Source of the DNA: Luteolibacter pohnpeiensis
GTDB lineage: Bacteria > Verrucomicrobiota > Verrucomicrobiia > Verrucomicrobiales > Akkermansiaceae
Assembly: GCF_016595435.1 (NCBI RefSeq)
Contig: NZ_JAENIJ010000001.1
Span: forward strand, 1-64,000
Reading direction: 5' to 3'
Length of the DNA stretch: 64,000 nt
Notes under the pieces: model-generated
What the model was told of the DNA's origin: nothing
Seen by the model: only the letters and a program-made list of their open reading frames with translations
Databases searched by the model: none
Part shown: positions 61,949 to 64,000 of the stretch, in pieces
Position numbering within the stretch: the stretch's first letter is position 1
How the letters are laid out: every line of letters starts with the position of its first letter
Position numbers and translations under genes: made by a program

Positions 61949-63472
61949 TCACTTCGAAATCCGAGCCATCCACGCGAACAGCTCATCCAAATCGTAGTCT
62001 CCGGCGTGTCCTTGGTTCCATGGCATGCTGAAGTCAGCTTCGTTGCCATTGTTGAGAAGTTTCGCCGCGAGCATCACGGGAATCGCAAGTGAAGTGTCAC
62101 GATCCATGGTTCCATGGCGGATTCTCCAGAAGTGGGCGGTTGCAGTTCCATCCGCGCCGATGTAGTTCATCGGGTTCATCATTTTGATCACCGCTGGCTC
62201 GGCCATGGCATGATTTTCTCCGGTATCTTTTGAAAATTCGGTGAAGTGCTGATGATCGACGGTCGCCGTGCCGAACAGGTCATTTTCCGGTGCGCTCAGA
62301 TCCAGTGCATCGAAAGCCGGAGGGGTCTTCATCCGGTTGGCGAAGGTGATGTATGCATTGAAGTCCAAGTCGGTGACTTTGCCGTCCTTCAGGGTGAGCC
62401 AAGGGTATTTGCTCAGATCCTCGCCATGACTGGCTGCTTTTTGAGCGGATGCTGCCACGTAAGCCTTCACAACATCCTTGAAATTGCCTTCGCCATTTTC
62501 ATCCAAGGTTAGTGCCGTTCCATCAGCTTTTGTTAGGCCAAGATTATTCAGATAAGCCGGAAACTGGGATTTCAGTTTCTCAGAAACCTCGATTTGTGGA
62601 GCCGTGAGCTCTCCGGATTTGCCGCGCTGATTGTAGCTGTTGATGCCGTGAAACAGCCACTCATAGGCTGCGTCCGCGTGATCCAGATTGGTGATCGGGC
62701 AGTAACAGGACGCTGCAAAAACTATATCGGATTCTTCAGCCGCACCGATTTCCTTGAGATACGGCTCGTAGTCCGAGTTATCGCCAGTGGCTCCGAGAAG
62801 TGCGGATAGCGCGCCTCCGGCGCTGGTGCCATTCGAAATGATCTTGGTCGCATCGCCCGGCATTTCGGCATCATTGTGGTGCAGATAACGGACTGCGGCT
62901 TTGAGATCGACGATGGCAGCAGGGGCTTTGCCGGTGAAGTTGCCATTTTGATCCTTCAAGGTGCGACCACGCGCCCCTGGGGCAGCGACGACATAGCCTT
63001 TGGAAAGGGCGACTGCGATTGGGTTGGGGCTTGCTGCATCACCGCTGGGGCCGGGCGGGCGTCCTGATTGATCTGGAGTGCCAGGTTTTCCGGGCATGTA
63101 GCCACCGACTTGATTAGGGAAAAAAATGGGGGCCGTGTCCTTGGTGAAATCGCCGATGGCTTGATCCTCGAAGTAAGCCTCCGGAACGTAGAAATTCAGT
63201 TGCTGATATGCAGGATCGACAGGTTTTGCAACGTAGACAATGCCTTCGACCGCGCGATAGGCGACTTCATCGTCGCCCAGTTTCAGGGATTTTTTGGTGA
63301 AGGCATTAGCATCAAATTTCAGCGGATCGGCATCCTTTGGCTCATCTGCCATCGCGGCGTTTGCCAGAGCTACCATGGCGATGAACGGCGAAGCTGCCTT
63401 AACGCACCGGCGGCTGAAGAAATTGAGGCGTTGAAGCGGGTTTGCGCAGCGATCGGTGATGGTAGCCTTCAT
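61949..63472 (-). CDS. Secreted alpha/beta hydrolase, tannase/feruloyl-esterase-like
   Basis: A 507-residue exported hydrolase. The N-terminal signal contains SPFIAMVALANAAMADE. The nucleophile lies in NGTSAGGALSALLG (Ser217), Asp in HGTMDRDTSL and His in WNQGHAGDYDL, which matches subtype B tannases and related esterases of plant phenolic esters. A conserved CYCP pair follows the nucleophile region. ATG at 63472 is used; a Met at 63505 has no role. It may release phenolic or sugar esters from plant matter, which fits the secreted glycosidase elsewhere. Confidence 0.85.
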   Translation of the reverse strand: MKATITDRCANPLQRLNFFSRRCVKAASPFIAMVALANAAMADEPKDADPLKFDANAFTKKSLKLGDDEVAYRAVEGIVYVAKPVDPAYQQLNFYVPEAYFEDQAIGDFTKDTAPIFFPNQVGGYMPGKPGTPDQSGRPPGPSGDAASPNPIAVALSKGYVVAAPGARGRTLKDQNGNFTGKAPAAIVDLKAAVRYLHHNDAEMPGDATKIISNGTSAGGALSALLGATGDNSDYEPYLKEIGAAEESDIVFAASCYCPITNLDHADAAYEWLFHGINSYNQRGKSGELTAPQIEVSEKLKSQFPAYLNNLGLTKADGTALTLDENGEGNFKDVVKAYVAASAQKAASHGEDLSKYPWLTLKDGKVTDLDFNAYITFANRMKTPPAFDALDLSAPENDLFGTATVDHQHFTEFSKDTGENHAMAEPAVIKMMNPMNYIGADGTATAHFWRIRHGTMDRDTSLAIPVMLAAKLLNNGNEADFSMPWNQGHAGDYDLDELFAWMARISK

Positions 63473-63573
63473 GAATAGATCCAGATTCGTGTGGAAAGAA
63501 TGCATTCTTGAGGCAGAAGTTGCAATCCAACTTGAATTTCATCTGCACGAGGCAGGAATTCGGGATCGAATTC

Positions 63574-64000
63574 TCAGCCAACGGCTGGCTCTAGGGGCTT
63601 TTTGGGTTTCACCCGGAACAGTCGCATGACCGTGACGAAGTAAAACGGCACGAAGAATAAACCAAGGAGTGTGGTGGTGATCGCACCGCCGACGATGCCG
63701 GTGCCGACGGCATTTTGAGCGCCCGCACCCGCGCCGGTGCTCAGCGCCAGAGGCAAGGTGCCGAGACCGAAAGCGATGGAGGTCATCATGATGGGGCGTA
63801 AGCGCTGTCTGACGGCGTGGACGGTGGCTTCGATCAAGGTGGCCCCTTCGTCGAAGGCTTCTTTGGCGAACTCGACCACCAGAATGGCGTTCTTTGCCGA
63901 AAGGCCGATGATGGTGATCAAGCCGATTTGGAAATAAACATCGTTCGGCATGTTGCGGATGAAGCAAGCGCTCAGCACGCCAAGTGCTCCCAGTGGCATG
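63574..64000 (-). CDS. RND efflux transporter, C-terminal part (cut by window end)
   Basis: The last 140 or so residues of an AcrB/MexB-type inner-membrane pump. The blocks are [59 protein letters not shown], and a short basic tail. The frame runs off the 3' (upper) end of the window, and the Met at 63999 is internal. Partner genes (membrane fusion protein, outer-membrane channel) would lie beyond the edge. Confidence 0.92.
   Translation of the reverse strand, partial: MPLGALGVLSACFIRNMPNDVYFQIGLITIIGLSAKNAILVVEFAKEAFDEGATLIEATVHAVRQRLRPIMMTSIAFGLGTLPLALSTGAGAGAQNAVGTGIVGGAITTTLLGLFFVPFYFVTVMRLFRVKPKKPLEPAVG

Noticed and set aside
1-64000. CRISPR arrays, insertion sequences, prophage or tRNA genes
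   Set aside because: No evenly spaced identical repeats, transposase or integrase motifs, or tRNA-like T-loop sequences were seen by eye in the intergenic regions.

Overview
The window looks like chromosomal DNA from a Verrucomicrobiota bacterium, probably an aquatic or particle-associated member of the Verrucomicrobiae. Three secreted proteins carry C-terminal PEP-CTERM sorting signals. There are many lipoproteins and signal-peptide proteins, a large repetitive secreted protein ending in a calcium-type DYDGDG segment, and envelope proteins of the diderm type (MlaA, OmpA, an RND pump). Housekeeping genes (dapB, upp, infC, polA, argF, accD, alaS) are scattered among them. I found no phage, transposon, CRISPR array, tRNA or rRNA. 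Codon use looks even throughout, so the window reads as ordinary core and accessory chromosome.

Layout. (1) At 551-4243 a CHASE/PAS hybrid histidine kinase stands alone on the + strand behind about 500 bp of non-coding DNA. (2) From 18460 down to 4263 runs one long minus-strand train: infC, a HAD phosphatase, a coiled-coil membrane protein, a sigma-54 activator with a degenerate receiver, upp, a TPR protein, dapB, a Deg9-like pseudoprotease, an amino-acid permease, a lipoprotein, a beta-lactamase-fold hydrolase and a PEP-CTERM protein. Several of these overlap or abut and are probably translationally coupled. (3) At 19083-22079 a secretin-domain protein, a histidine kinase and an OmpR-type regulator form a + strand operon. 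It is followed by two tandem copies of a structured, T-tract-ended RNA element. (4) At 22616-24688 two equally long PEP-CTERM paralogues with the same upstream 15-mer flank a GNAT acetyltransferase. (5) At 24987-29941 lie a 3D-domain lipoprotein, a Ycf46-like AAA ATPase, and a GbsR/MarR-regulated operon (regulator, membrane protein, DCC protein, TIGR01777 epimerase) with a clear palindromic operator. (6) At 30156-41680 are a large secreted Ig-like protein, a GlcD-type oxidase, a phosphorylase-like protein lacking the PLP lysine, an acyltransferase, an MlaA-alpha/beta-hydrolase fusion, a glutathione peroxidase and a sugar transporter. (7) At 41900-51300 are polA, a kinase-fold protein, argF, and an AraC regulator divergent from a large secreted glycosidase. 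(8) At 51308-64000 are a TerB-like protein, accD, an OmpA protein, an active HtrA protease, alaS, a J-domain protein, an O-methyltransferase, a tannase-like esterase and the 3' end of an RND pump gene cut by the window edge.

The most notable observations are: an infC reading frame that appears to begin at an AUA codon behind a Shine-Dalgarno sequence; the tandem hairpin RNA elements at 22242-22480; the MlaA-hydrolase fusion with a complete candidate Ser-Asp-His triad; two regulatory or enzymatic proteins that kept their fold but lost key residues (pseudoprotease at 8411, pseudo-receiver at 14105); and an unnamed family with a hidden kinase signature next to polA. All names rest on reading motifs by eye, and no database search was possible.
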